Shown: positions 18,054 through 26,621, counted from the first letter of the stretch. The stretch is DNA of 64,000 nucleotides from Streptomyces fumigatiscleroticus (GCF_014647975.1 NZ_BMQF01000004.1:62001-126000), one strand, 5' to 3'. A program made the numbers and translations. Notes: generated by a model from the letters alone, not told the origin.

Positions 18054-18189
18054 AGCGGCACCTCGCACGGTGCCTCAGGCGGTCACACGGCCGCGGGGAG
18101 GTTCGCGTGACCACGCCAGGGAGCCTTGCGCAACCACGCCGTCATCGACGCCGGACGGGACGGGGCCGCCGACGCGACCGGGGAACCGG

Positions 18190-18849
18190 TCAGTCGGCCG
18201 CGGAAACCACCCTCAGATGAGAGGCCGTGCGCCGCCCCCTGCGGTCCCGGGACGGCGTGCGTCGCGCCTGGCGGAGCACCAGCGTCAGCCGCGTACAGCC
18301 GATCTCCGACAAGGTCCGGGGCGTCTCGACGACGACGCGGCAGTCGGTGGCACCCCAGCGCGGATCGGGGTGCAGCAGCGGCCGTACGGTGCCGTCGTGC
18401 TCGACGGCCTCCTCACCGACCGCGCGGATCCAGTGCGGCAGGCCCTGCCGGTAGGCCGCGTCCATGATCGGGTCCTGGGCGATCTCGCGGCGCACGGCCT
18501 GCAACCGGTGGTCGTGGCCGTGCCGCTCCAGCGTGGCCGCGAAGTGCGCCAGCATCGGCAGGCACCAACGGGACTCGTGCTCCCCCAGCACCGTGGACGC
18601 GTCCGGATGGAACAGGACGAATCTGAGGAAGTTGTCGCCCGGCATGGCCGTCGGATGCGGCCCGACGTTGCGGAAAAGTGTCCGAAACGCGTTGTTGTCC
18701 AGGATCACGTCCCAGCAGTCGTCGACGACCAGGGAGGGAAAGGGGACGGCCTCCAGAAGCGCGGCATAGTCCTGGAGATACGCCTGGACCTCGTCGCTGT
18801 CGTGGACGGGCCGCGGTTCCGGCCGCTGCCCTCCTGCCTGAAATGCCAT
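18190..18849 (-). CDS. MmyB-like sensory domain protein lacking HTH
   Basis: A protein of 219 residues. Residues 20-200 match the MmyB-like ligand-binding domain (PAS-like fold): FPSLVVDDCWDVILDNNAFRTLF, then NFLRFVLFHPDA and the ALRREVA-like HRLQAVRREIAQDP. In Streptomyces this domain normally follows an N-terminal XRE helix-turn-helix in proteins of about 280 residues. That HTH is absent here, replaced by about 20 unstructured residues. An XRE regulator is encoded divergently next door, so the two may have split from, or work like, one two-domain regulator. In antibiotic clusters such domains bind fatty acids or other small molecules. Confidence 0.8.
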   Translation of the reverse strand: MAFQAGGQRPEPRPVHDSDEVQAYLQDYAALLEAVPFPSLVVDDCWDVILDNNAFRTLFRNVGPHPTAMPGDNFLRFVLFHPDASTVLGEHESRWCLPMLAHFAATLERHGHDHRLQAVRREIAQDPIMDAAYRQGLPHWIRAVGEEAVEHDGTVRPLLHPDPRWGATDCRVVVETPRTLSEIGCTRLTLVLRQARRTPSRDRRGRRTASHLRVVSAAD

Positions 18850-18964
18850 CGGGCGGTCACCCCTCTTGCCTGTGCGGCCTTACTCGCGGCGCCCCGATCC
18901 TGATGCCCCGGCGCAAGACATGTCAACTATCGTGGCATTCCGCGCCTGTTGACGGCTTGAATTG

Positions 18965-18978
18965 GCCACAGTTGTGGC
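18965..18978. promoter_or_regulatory. Palindrome in the MmyB-like/XRE spacer
   Basis: GCCACAGTTGTGGC is a 14-base inverted repeat with perfect 6-base arms around GT. It lies just downstream of a TTGACG (18949-18954) in the divergent spacer. It is a plausible operator for the XRE protein encoded at 19073. Confidence 0.5.
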
Positions 18979-19072
18979 GAGACCTGGATGTGAGTTCGAA
19001 CGAGGGGCTAGTCTCCGGGAGGTCACGGCAACCGCTTGTGAGAAGCCTGTGAGAGACCTAGGAGAAACGTCG

Positions 19073-19729
19073 GTGACGGATGGCTTCGAGGGTCCGGGCA
19101 CCACGCCGACGGCGGCTCTGCCGGCCGTCGTCGCCCGCGTCACCGCGCTCGCCGACCGGCTCGGCGTGCCGCACGCGGAGGTCTTCGACACCGGCCGCCT
19201 CTCCGTGGCCTCCGGCGTCCCGGAGCCCGTGGTCAAGGCCCTGCTCGGCGGGCGCCCGGCCGGAGAGCCCGATGTGCAGGCCCGGTTTCTGCAACGGCTG
19301 GACCTGCTGCGGCGTACCCGGCTGAAGCCCAACGGACGCAAGTACACCCAGCAGGAGATCGCGGACGGCGCGGGCATGTCGCGGCAGCAGGCGGGCGCTC
19401 TCATCAACGGGGACCGGCGCCCCACCATGGAGCACTGCGACGCCATCCAGCGCTTCTTCCGGGTGCACGCCGGTTTTCTGACGGCCGAGGACCCCGAGGC
19501 GCTCGCGGGCGCCCTGCAACACACCGAGCAGGAGCTCCTCCAGAAGCTCGCCGACCGGGAGCGGGAGGCCGCCGCCCTGGCCGACGATCCGCTGGAGCGG
19601 CTGCTCCAGGACCACGGTGTCCGCGGGATCGCGTGGCGGGCCGCGCAGCTCCCCACCGACCAGCACCGTGACAAGGTCGCGGAGTGGCTGGACATGCTCC
19701 TGGAGAGCGTGAAGCGGCCCGAGTCGTGA
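19073..19729 (+). CDS. XRE-family regulator paired with metalloprotease
   Basis: A protein of 218 residues. The central HTH is YTQQEIADGAGMSRQQAGALINGDRRPTMEHCDAIQRFF. An N-terminal segment of about 75 residues precedes it, and a C-terminal acidic helical domain includes HTEQELLQKLADREREAAALADDPLERLLQ. The GTG at 19073 follows AGGAGA. The next gene, an ImmA/IrrE-like metalloprotease, begins at its stop codon. Such XRE/ImmA pairs usually work as a repressor and the protease that relieves or controls it. Confidence 0.85.
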   Translation: MTDGFEGPGTTPTAALPAVVARVTALADRLGVPHAEVFDTGRLSVASGVPEPVVKALLGGRPAGEPDVQARFLQRLDLLRRTRLKPNGRKYTQQEIADGAGMSRQQAGALINGDRRPTMEHCDAIQRFFRVHAGFLTAEDPEALAGALQHTEQELLQKLADREREAAALADDPLERLLQDHGVRGIAWRAAQLPTDQHRDKVAEWLDMLLESVKRPES

Positions 19730-20292
19730 TGCTGGGGAGAGATGTGAGCAACGGCAGGGAGATGCGCCGCCTCTGCGGCGAGCTGGTCGCGGAGCTGACG
19801 CTGCCCGCCCCGGCACGGCCCGGCGATCTGTACGCGGCGCTGTGCGACGGGATGAGCAGACGCCGCGGCCGTCCCGTCCACTTCCGTACGGCCGCCTTCC
19901 CGCCCGGCACCGCCAGCGGACTGTGGCTCGACATGGCCGACCAGGATCTCGTCGTGATCGAGGAACGCACCGCCCCCGATCACCAGTTGGTCATCCTCGG
20001 TCACGAACTGTGGCACATGAAGGCCGGGCACCGCAGCCACCATGTCGACGGCGCCGCGGTCGCGGCCCGGCTGCTGAGCGACGAGGCGGACCTGGAGGCG
20101 ACGGTGCTGAAGGTCGCCGCGCGCTCCCGCTTCGACCTCGCCGACGAACGGGAGGCGGAGAGCTTCGGGCTGCTGCTCGCCAGCAAGTGCCGCACGTGGC
20201 TGGCGGGTCCGTCGCTGCGGGGACGGGTGCAGCGCGATCATCTGGCGGGGCGGATCGAGGCATCGCTGGGATATCTGGGACCGCAGGGCTGA
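19729..20292 (+). CDS. ImmA/IrrE-like metallo-endopeptidase
   Basis: A protein of 187 residues. GHELWHMKAGH contains the zinc protease signature HExxH (HELWH), and a downstream Glu in LADEREAESFGLLLAS could be the third ligand. The fold context is that of the ImmA/IrrE (DUF955-like) family, which cleaves or regulates XRE-type repressors; some Streptomyces annotations call it a toxin. The ATG at 19729 shares its first base with the upstream stop codon. GTG 19726 and GTG 19744 (after GGGGAGA, closely spaced) are alternatives. Confidence 0.82.
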   Translation: MLGRDVSNGREMRRLCGELVAELTLPAPARPGDLYAALCDGMSRRRGRPVHFRTAAFPPGTASGLWLDMADQDLVVIEERTAPDHQLVILGHELWHMKAGHRSHHVDGAAVAARLLSDEADLEATVLKVAARSRFDLADEREAESFGLLLASKCRTWLAGPSLRGRVQRDHLAGRIEASLGYLGPQG

Positions 20293-20326
20293 GCGCGGCC
20301 CCGGCCCCTCGCCCGCCCGCCGTGCC

Positions 20327-21370
20327 TCAGGTGGCACTGCGCTCGCTCGCCTCGCGCAGCTCGCGTTCCTCGTCACGGTTGCGGGCGGTGTCCGGCCGGC
20401 CGGCGGCGGAACCGGGGCGGCCGGCCAGCAGCAGCTCGCGCCAGCGCTCGCGGCTCCAGTGGGCCGGCTCGGTGGTGTCCACGAAATCCTCGACCAGGGC
20501 GAGGAAACGGGCCGGATCGGCGTGGAACGGGAAGTGGCCCACGCCCTCGAAGATCTCCAGCCGGCTGCCGGGCATCGCCGCGTGCGCCCCGTAGGCGTGC
20601 CGCACCGGCACCACGCTGTCCCGGTCGCCCCAGAGCAGCATGGTCGGCATGCCCTCGGTCAGATAGCACCGGTCCAGCATGGTCACGACCTGCCCGCGCC
20701 AGTCGACGACCGCGCGCAGGGTGCGGATGAAGGCGTTGCGGGAGGTGGCGTCGGGCAGGGCGTCCACCAGAGTGAGCAGTTCGGGGGCGTCGTGGCCGAG
20801 GCCGGTGCCCAGCAGCTTCAGCAGGCCCACGGCCAGCGCGACCTGGAGCCGCATGCCGGGCAGCCGCAGCGTGGACAGCAGCAGGTGGGCGCCGGGCAGG
20901 GACACCAGCCGCAGCACGGGGTTGACCTCGCGGCCCGCTCCGCCGGAGCTGACCAGCACCAGCCGTTCGGTGCGCTCGGGGAACTGGTAGGCGAACTGCA
21001 TGGCCACGCCGCCGCCGAGGGAGTGCCCGACCAGGGTGGCGGACTCGATGCCGAGGGTGGTGAGCAGATCGCGCACGCCGTTGGCGTAGGCGGCCACCGA
21101 GTAGTCGGCGCGCGGCTTGTCCGAGGCGCCGTGGCCGAGGAGGTCGGGGGCGATCACGGTGTGGGTGCGGGCCAGATCGGGGATCAGCTCGGCCCAGGTG
21201 TCCGAGGAATCCCCTATTCCGTGGATCAGCACCAGGGCCGGGCCCTCGCCGGCCATGCGGAACGCACGACGGTAGCCGTGCACCACGCGGTACCTCAGCC
21301 GCAGTTCCTCGTCGCCCACGGGGCGCAGCCGCACCGCCCGCGCGGGGCCTTTCGGCGGAACGTCGACCAC
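20327..21370 (-). CDS. Alpha/beta hydrolase
   Basis: A protein of 347 residues with a full alpha/beta-hydrolase core. The oxyanion-side HGIGDSSDTW, the nucleophile elbow GHSLGGG (Ser), an acid in LLWGDRDSVVP and the catalytic His in GVGHFPFHADP are all present. The substrate is not predictable; relatives include epoxide hydrolases, haloperoxidase-like esterases and lipid hydrolases. The C-terminal 50 residues are charged and low-complexity. The GTG at 21370 follows GGGGAGG. Confidence 0.9.
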   Translation of the reverse strand: MVDVPPKGPARAVRLRPVGDEELRLRYRVVHGYRRAFRMAGEGPALVLIHGIGDSSDTWAELIPDLARTHTVIAPDLLGHGASDKPRADYSVAAYANGVRDLLTTLGIESATLVGHSLGGGVAMQFAYQFPERTERLVLVSSGGAGREVNPVLRLVSLPGAHLLLSTLRLPGMRLQVALAVGLLKLLGTGLGHDAPELLTLVDALPDATSRNAFIRTLRAVVDWRGQVVTMLDRCYLTEGMPTMLLWGDRDSVVPVRHAYGAHAAMPGSRLEIFEGVGHFPFHADPARFLALVEDFVDTTEPAHWSRERWRELLLAGRPGSAAGRPDTARNRDEERELREASERSAT

Positions 21371-21682
21371 CCGCTCGCCTCCCCGTTCACACGTCCGCGC
21401 GCACGCGGCCGAATGCCTTTCGCTCCAGCGTAAGGAAGGTGTTCCCCGTGGAGTCTTGGTGATGTTTCCCCTTCACCGAGCACCCGAACCCGGGTGGCGC
21501 GGGGAAGATGACCGCGGGCCGCCGGGCGGGGACCCGGCCTCCGCTGAGCGGGCGAACCGGGGCCGGGCGCGGGGGCATTGTCAGTGGCGGACGGCAAGCT
21601 GGGATGTGCCGCCGCTGTGCGGGGGCGCACGCGCCGTCCGGGGCGCGTGACCGTTGACGCCGAGCACGGGGAGAGCCGACCG
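21371..21682. other. 312-bp gene-free spacer
   Basis: This spacer lies between the divergent hydrolase and the 78-residue orphan. I see no coding sequence. It holds a DNA-damage-type promoter candidate at 21578-21600 (listed separately). Two similar boxes ending in TTCCCC occur near 21440-21470, on the hydrolase side; their meaning is unclear. Confidence 0.6.
21578..21600 (+). promoter_or_regulatory. Candidate PafBC/RecA-NDp DNA-damage promoter
   Basis: TTGTCAGTG at 21578-21586 is followed by exactly eight bases and then CAAGCT. Known PafBC-dependent, LexA-independent promoters in actinobacteria read TTGTCRGTG-N8-TAnnnT, so only the first base of the -10 differs. It points at the 78-residue gene at 21683, giving a leader of about 75 bases. 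Confidence 0.6.
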
Positions 21683-21919
21683 ATGCCCACCGCCGTACTG
21701 ACCGACCGCGAGCGCACCGCCGTCCAGGCCTATCTGCGGCTGCTGCACACGGTGCGAGCCGCCTTCGACACCGCGGCCGGCCCTCCCGGCGGCCACCGCC
21801 CGCCCGTCGTCCCGCCCGCCGTGCTCGCCGAGGCGGAACAGGCGCTGGCGGCCGCGGGTCTGACGGGCAACGAGGAGGCGTTCTTCCGGCTGCTGCGCGA
21901 CTGGCACCCGGAGGCGTGA
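21683..21919 (+). CDS. Small orphan protein behind a DNA-damage-type promoter
   Basis: A protein of 78 residues starting at ATG 21683 after GGGGAGAG. It looks fully helical: an N-terminal LTDRERTAVQAYLRLLHTVRAAFDTA, a Pro-rich turn, then VLAEAEQALAAAGLTGNEEAFFRLLRDWHPEA. No family is recognised and there is no membrane helix or metal motif. The promoter-like sequence upstream suggests induction by DNA damage. The size and helical nature would suit a checkpoint or regulatory small protein, but that is speculation. Confidence 0.7.
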   Translation: MPTAVLTDRERTAVQAYLRLLHTVRAAFDTAAGPPGGHRPPVVPPAVLAEAEQALAAAGLTGNEEAFFRLLRDWHPEA

Positions 21920-21993
21920 CGCCCCGCCGCGGACGCGGCCGACGGGCCGCGGCCGGCCGAGGCGCCCCCGACCGCCGCCACCGCCCCCGGCGT

Positions 21994-22674
21994 TCAGTCG
22001 TACGGGACCGTGACCGCCGTGGCCAGCAGACCCCGTTGGGCCGTCCAGCGGCCCTGGAAGTGGGTGAGGTGCCGGCCGCCCACCCGCGGGCCCGGTACGA
22101 GGAGGGTGGCGCGGAAGGTGCCGCCGCGCCGCTCGCCGGGGTCCACGGAGATCTCGATGTCGGCTTCCAGGAAGTCCAGCCACTGCCCGGTCAGGGGGAA
22201 CCAGGCCTTGTACACGGACTCCTTGGCGCTGAACAGCAGCCGGTCGAAGTGGACTCCGGGATGGTCACCGGCCAGCCGCCGCAGCCGCCGCGCCTCCTCG
22301 GGCAGGCACACGGCGGGGAGGACGTCCTCGGGCAGCGGCCCGTCGGGTTCCGCGTCGATGCCGAGACAGGCCAGGTCGGCGAGGCGTACGAGGGCGGCGG
22401 CGCAGTACCCGTCGCAGTGGGTCATGCTGCCGGCCAGGCCGGACGGCCAGCGCGGGGCGCCGCGTTCGCCGGTGAGCACGGGCTGCGGTGCCACGCCGAG
22501 CTTCTCCATGGCCCGGCGGGCGCAGGACCGTACGGCCGCGAACTCCCGGCGGCGCTTGGCGACCGCCCGGTCCACCAGCGCCGCCTCCTCGGGGTACAGC
22601 GGCGCCTGCCCGGCGGGGTCGTCGCCGTACGCCTCCACGGCGACCACGGAGTCCGGCAGCAGTTCCTCGATCAC
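21994..22674 (-). CDS. 4'-phosphopantetheinyl transferase, EntD/Sfp-type
   Basis: A protein of 226 residues. The PPTase motifs are GIDAEPDG (Mg-binding Asp) and FSAKESVYKAW (Glu and Lys). It transfers phosphopantetheine from CoA to carrier-protein serines in polyketide, peptide or fatty-acid synthases. The N-terminus with RRREFAAVRSCARRAMEKLG fits the EntD-like group, and by memory SCO6673 of S. coelicolor is the counterpart. No carrier protein is encoded nearby, so it must act in trans. The GTG at 22674 overlaps the phosphoesterase stop by four bases. Confidence 0.93.
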   Translation of the reverse strand: MIEELLPDSVVAVEAYGDDPAGQAPLYPEEAALVDRAVAKRRREFAAVRSCARRAMEKLGVAPQPVLTGERGAPRWPSGLAGSMTHCDGYCAAALVRLADLACLGIDAEPDGPLPEDVLPAVCLPEEARRLRRLAGDHPGVHFDRLLFSAKESVYKAWFPLTGQWLDFLEADIEISVDPGERRGGTFRATLLVPGPRVGGRHLTHFQGRWTAQRGLLATAVTVPYD

Positions 22675-23531
22675 GGGGCCTCGGCCTCCCCCGGCCTGAT
22701 GCGGCGCAGTTGTCCCGGTGGCTGGGCCCGCGGGCGCCATTCGCGGGGATAGCCCACGGACACCTCCTCGAAACGGACACCCTCGTGCCAGGTGGTCCGC
22801 GGGATGTGGAGATGGCCGTAGACCATGGTGTCGACGCGGAACCTGCGGTGCCAGTCGGCGGTCCGCCGGGTGCCGCACCACATGGCGAACTCGGGGTACC
22901 ACAGGACCTCCGTCGGATGGCGGTCCAGCGGGTAGTGGTTGACGAGGATCGTGGGCAGGTCGCCGGGGAGTTCCGCGAGCCGCCGTTCGGTCTCGGCGAT
23001 CCGCGCCCGGCACCAGTCCTCACGGGTCGGGTAGGGGTCGGGGTGCAGCAGGTACTCGTCGTTGCACACCACCCCGGTGCCGTGCGCGTACGCCAGCCCC
23101 TCCTCCTTGGTCGCGCACCCGTCCGGCAGGAACGAGTAGTCGTAGAGGAGGAAGAGCGGGGCGACGACCGCCGGGCCGCCGGGACCGTCCCAGACCGGGT
23201 AGGGGTCCTCGGGGGTGGTGACGCCGAGTTCCCGGCACAGCTCGACGAGGTGCTGGTAGCGGGCGACACCGCGCAGGGTGACGGGGTCCTTGGGATGGGT
23301 CCACAGTTCGTGGTTGCCGGGGACCCAGACCACCCGGCGGAAGCGGTCCGCCAGCGTGCGCAGGGCCCAGCGGATGTCGGACACGGTCTCCGCCACGTCG
23401 CCGGCCACCAGGAGCCAGTCGTCGTCCGAGGCGGGGTGCATCTTCTCGACCAGAGCGCGATTCTCGGCGTAGCCGACGTGCAGGTCGCTGATGCCCCAGA
23501 GCTGTCCGCCGCCACCGGCCGTCGACGTCAC
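22671..23531 (-). CDS. Metallophosphoesterase
   Basis: A protein of 286 residues of the calcineurin-like superfamily. The five metal-binding blocks are visible: ISDLHVG, AGDVAE, GNHELW, LVNHYPLD and YGHLHI. These give a dinuclear metal site for phosphate monoester or diester cleavage; the substrate is unknown. The GTG at 23531 follows AAGGGGGCGGGA. It is translationally coupled to the downstream PPTase, an arrangement that suggests, but does not prove, action on phosphopantetheine-containing or CoA-derived molecules. Confidence 0.9.
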   Translation of the reverse strand: MTSTAGGGGQLWGISDLHVGYAENRALVEKMHPASDDDWLLVAGDVAETVSDIRWALRTLADRFRRVVWVPGNHELWTHPKDPVTLRGVARYQHLVELCRELGVTTPEDPYPVWDGPGGPAVVAPLFLLYDYSFLPDGCATKEEGLAYAHGTGVVCNDEYLLHPDPYPTREDWCRARIAETERRLAELPGDLPTILVNHYPLDRHPTEVLWYPEFAMWCGTRRTADWHRRFRVDTMVYGHLHIPRTTWHEGVRFEEVSVGYPREWRPRAQPPGQLRRIRPGEAEAP

Positions 23532-23791
23532 TCCCGCCCCCTTCGCGCACACACCGTCCTCGCCGAACACCGAACGCCACCACGAGATCACATCCCCGCC
23601 CGCGGGACAAGGCGGGGCCGTCTCCAGACGTAACACGCGCGTTGCACGCGGGCATCCCGCGAAGCCGTATGATCGCCCCAACACCACCGCCGTGAACTCC
23701 CTTTCGCCCAGGGCGGTTTGCTGTCCCTCCTTCCCTCCTGGCCGGGCACGGCCCGCCGCGCCCTGCCCGCGAACCCCGAAAGGCGGCCTGC

Positions 23792-24943
23792 ATGGTCTCT
23801 CGCGTACGCGTCTGGCTCAACCGCACGTACGCGGAGAACGTGTTCTTCATGGATCAGCTGCGGAGAAATCCCGGCGACCGGGCCGTCGAGATCCACGCCA
23901 CGCACGGCGACCCCGACTCCCCCGTGCTGGCCGCCGCGGACACCGCGGAGCTGGAGCCGGAGGGCCTGTCCCCGGCCGCGTACGCCGAGTACGCGCTGGA
24001 CCAGTGCGCGCGGCGCGGCATCGACGTGTTCGTGCCCCGGCTGCACCAGGCGGCGATCGTGGCGCACCGCGCCGAGTTCGAGGCGGCCGGTACGGTGCTG
24101 CTCGCCCCGCCGCCCGAGGCGGTGGCCGTCTTCCGGGACAAGGCGGTCGCCTACGAGGCGGTCCGGGCGATCGGCGTGCCGGTGCCGCCGTGGTGGCGGG
24201 TGCGGACCGCCGACGAACTCCTCGCGGCCGTCGAGGAGCTGGAGGCGCACGGGCACCGGGCGTGCTTCAAACCGGCGTCCGGCGCGGGCGGCGTGGGCTT
24301 CCGTGTCATCACGCGCGCCCCCTTCTCGCTGACGCACCTCGACGGATTCCCCGGCCCGTACGTGCCGCTGGATCTGGTGGTGGAGGCGGTGCGCCGGGCC
24401 GAGGAGCCGGTCGACTGGCTGGTGATGCCGCGGCTGGAGCAGCCGGAGGTGTCGGTGGACTGCCTCACCGGTCCCGACAACCTCATCCGGCTGGCCGTGG
24501 GCCGTACCAAGAACGGCCGCCGCCGGGGTTTCACCCTCCACGAGCAGTGGCTGGAACCGGCGCGGCGCATCGCGGAGGGCTTCGGCCTGCACTACCTGTC
24601 CAACATCCAGTTCCGGATGTACGGCGAACGGCCGGTCCTCATGGACGTCAACACCCGTCCGGCCGGCGGGCTGCACCAGCTCTCGCTGTGCGGCGTCAAC
24701 GCGCCCTGGGCGGCGGTGCGGCTGGCGCTGGGCGAGGACCCGGGCGAGCTGGTGCCGCCGTTCCTGGGCCAGGACTACACGGTGGTGTCCGGGCCCCGTC
24801 CGCTGCGTCCGGTGCCGCTGCCGCAGCAGCGCACGGAGAGCGGCCCGGCCCCGCTCCCGGCCGTGCCGGCCCCGGCGCGCCCGGCGGAGCCGGCCGCTCC
24901 GGCCGCCTCCGCCGCGGACGCGGCTGCCGGGGCACCCGCCTAG
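23792..24943 (+). CDS. ATP-grasp ligase-like protein
   Basis: A protein of 383 residues. It has an ATP-grasp core: VFRDKAVAYEAVRAIGVPVPPWW, the glycine-rich KPASGAGGVGFRVI loop, and the metal-binding end VLMDVNTRPAGGLH. An N-terminal domain of about 100 residues and a Pro/Ala-rich tail of about 50 residues flank it. ATP-grasp enzymes join a carboxylate to an amine or thiol through an acyl phosphate. The substrates are unknown. It is divergent from the phosphoesterase/PPTase pair across 260 bases that contain a TATGAT -10-like box at 23668-23673. Confidence 0.85.
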   Translation: MVSRVRVWLNRTYAENVFFMDQLRRNPGDRAVEIHATHGDPDSPVLAAADTAELEPEGLSPAAYAEYALDQCARRGIDVFVPRLHQAAIVAHRAEFEAAGTVLLAPPPEAVAVFRDKAVAYEAVRAIGVPVPPWWRVRTADELLAAVEELEAHGHRACFKPASGAGGVGFRVITRAPFSLTHLDGFPGPYVPLDLVVEAVRRAEEPVDWLVMPRLEQPEVSVDCLTGPDNLIRLAVGRTKNGRRRGFTLHEQWLEPARRIAEGFGLHYLSNIQFRMYGERPVLMDVNTRPAGGLHQLSLCGVNAPWAAVRLALGEDPGELVPPFLGQDYTVVSGPRPLRPVPLPQQRTESGPAPLPAVPAPARPAEPAAPAASAADAAAGAPA

Positions 24944-24968
24944 GCCCTGTCGTCACATTCCCGCCTGC

Positions 24969-26306
24969 CTAGCGGAGATACGCCAGGCCGGGGTGGACCG
25001 CGAGGTAGCCGTCGACCAGCCGCCGGGCCACGTTCACGGAGTCGACCAGCGGGTGCAGGGCGAAGGCCTTCACGGCCGTGGCGCGGGAGCCCGACTCGGC
25101 CGCCGAGAGGATCTCGCGTTCCACGGCCTTGACCGCGCAGACCAGGCCGGTGGCGTGGCCGGGCAGCGGGTCGGCGGCGACCGGGTGGGCGCCGTTGGCG
25201 TCGACGAGACAGGGGACCTCGATGACGGCGTCCCGGTCCGGCACCGGCAGCGTCCCCCGGTTGCGCACGTTGAGGATCAGGGTGGCGCGCTCGTCGCGGG
25301 CGACGGCCCGCATCAGGGCGAGGGCCACCTTCTCGTAGCCGCCGGACAGGTCCTCCTCCTCGCGCTCCCCGGCGCCCGCCGCCTCGCGGTTCTCCGCCAT
25401 GTACGTGGCCTCGCGCTCGGCGCGGGTGCGGTTCCAGGTCTTCAGGGCCGGGGCTTCGGGGCGCCGCATCTCCTCGTAGAAGCGGGCCTGCTGGTCGCGC
25501 AGGAAGGCGCCGCGGGTCTGCCCGGCCTGCCGGTAGGCGCGGACGGCCTCGCGGTTGAAGTAGTAGTAGTGCAGGTACTCGTTGGGGATCGCGCCCAGGG
25601 AGCGCAGCCAGTCGGCGCCGAAGAGCCTGCCCTCCTCGAAGGAGCCGAGCAGGCCGGGATCGGCGAGCAGCCGCGGCAGTTCGTCGCGGCCGGCGACGCG
25701 CAGGCCGCGGACCCAGCCGAGGTGGTTGAGGCCGACGTAGTCGATGAACGCCTGGTCCGGGTCGGCGCCCAGCACCCGGGCGATACGGCGGCCGAGGCCG
25801 GCCGGCGAGTCGCAGATGCCGATGACCCGGTCGCCCAGGTGGCGGGACATCGCCTCGGTGACCAGGCCGGCCGGGTTGGTGAAGTTGATGACCCAGGCGT
25901 CGGGGGCGAGCCGCGCCACCCGCCGGGCGATGTCCACGGCGACCGGCACGGTGCGCAGGCCGTAGGCGATGCCGCCCGCGCCGACCGTCTCCTGGCCGAG
26001 GACGCCCTCCGCGAGCGCGACCCGCTCGTCCTCCGCGCGCCCCTGAAGGCCGCCCACGCGGATCGCGGAGAAGACGAAGTCGGCGCCGCGCAGCGCCTCG
26101 TCCAGGTCCGTGGTGGCCGTGACCACGGGCGCGTCGGGCACCCCCGCCGCCTGCTCGGCCAGGACCCGGCCCACCGCCGACAGCCGCCCGGCGTCCAGGT
26201 CGTGCAGCACCACATGGGTCACCCGGCCCTCGGCGCGGTCCCCGAGCAGCGCCCCGTACACCAGCGGCACCCGGAATCCGCCGCCGCCCAGAATCGTCAG
26301 CCTCAC
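24969..26306 (-). CDS. GH4 family NAD-dependent glycosidase
   Basis: A protein of 445 residues of glycoside hydrolase family 4 (6-phospho-beta-glucosidase/alpha-glucosidase group). The NAD-binding N-terminus is LTILGGGGFRVPLVYG. The INFTNPAGLVTEA block, the metal-binding Cys in ICDSPAGL and the His in GLNHLGWV are all present. The family cleaves glycosidic bonds by an unusual NAD- and Mn-dependent redox elimination. Sugar specificity is not clear. The GTG at 26306 has AAGGGG eight bases upstream; GTG 26315 is an alternative adding three residues. It is divergent from an IclR regulator. Confidence 0.9.
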   Translation of the reverse strand: MRLTILGGGGFRVPLVYGALLGDRAEGRVTHVVLHDLDAGRLSAVGRVLAEQAAGVPDAPVVTATTDLDEALRGADFVFSAIRVGGLQGRAEDERVALAEGVLGQETVGAGGIAYGLRTVPVAVDIARRVARLAPDAWVINFTNPAGLVTEAMSRHLGDRVIGICDSPAGLGRRIARVLGADPDQAFIDYVGLNHLGWVRGLRVAGRDELPRLLADPGLLGSFEEGRLFGADWLRSLGAIPNEYLHYYYFNREAVRAYRQAGQTRGAFLRDQQARFYEEMRRPEAPALKTWNRTRAEREATYMAENREAAGAGEREEEDLSGGYEKVALALMRAVARDERATLILNVRNRGTLPVPDRDAVIEVPCLVDANGAHPVAADPLPGHATGLVCAVKAVEREILSAAESGSRATAVKAFALHPLVDSVNVARRLVDGYLAVHPGLAYLR

Positions 26307-26579
26307 GCCGTGCACCCCTTGCCTCGCCCGTTCCGCCGGCCCAGCGGGGAACCCTACTCGCCGGATGCGGCCGGCGCGCCGACGTGTGCCCGTACCGCCA
26401 GGTCACGGGCGGCCGGACCCGCTCCCCGGCCGGCCGGGCGACCGGCGGCCGTGCCGGGGACGGCGAGCGGCGCGTCCCCGGCGCGCGCGGAGCCGCTCGG
26501 TCCGGCCGCGCGCGACCACTCACGCCCTGCTGCCGGGGATCGCGGAGGACGACGGGACCGACCGATACTGCGCGAGTGA

Positions 26580-26608
26580 TTGACGGCCGCACGCGCGGTG
26601 CCTAACTT
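26580..26608 (+). promoter_or_regulatory. Promoter of the IclR gene
   Basis: TTGACG at 26580-26585, a 17-base spacer and TAACTT at 26603-26608 form a near-consensus vegetative promoter. Transcription would start near 26615, giving a leader of roughly 20 bases before the GTG at 26638. Confidence 0.72.
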
Positions 26609-26621
26609 CACCGGGGCACCG
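26596..26621. promoter_or_regulatory. Inverted repeat over the IclR promoter
   Basis: CGGTGCC (26596-26602) and GGCACCG (26615-26621) are perfect 7-base arms flanking the -10 box. A protein bound here would block the promoter, so this is a natural autoregulatory IclR site. Confidence 0.6.

Noticed and set aside
18079..18113. GGTCAC...GTGACC inverted repeat after the ABC ATPase gene as a terminator
   Set aside because: Only six paired bases with a 20-base loop; too weak to support.
18992..18999. A possible tRNA T-loop (GTTCGAAC) near the XRE promoter
   Set aside because: No matching acceptor, anticodon or D stems around it.
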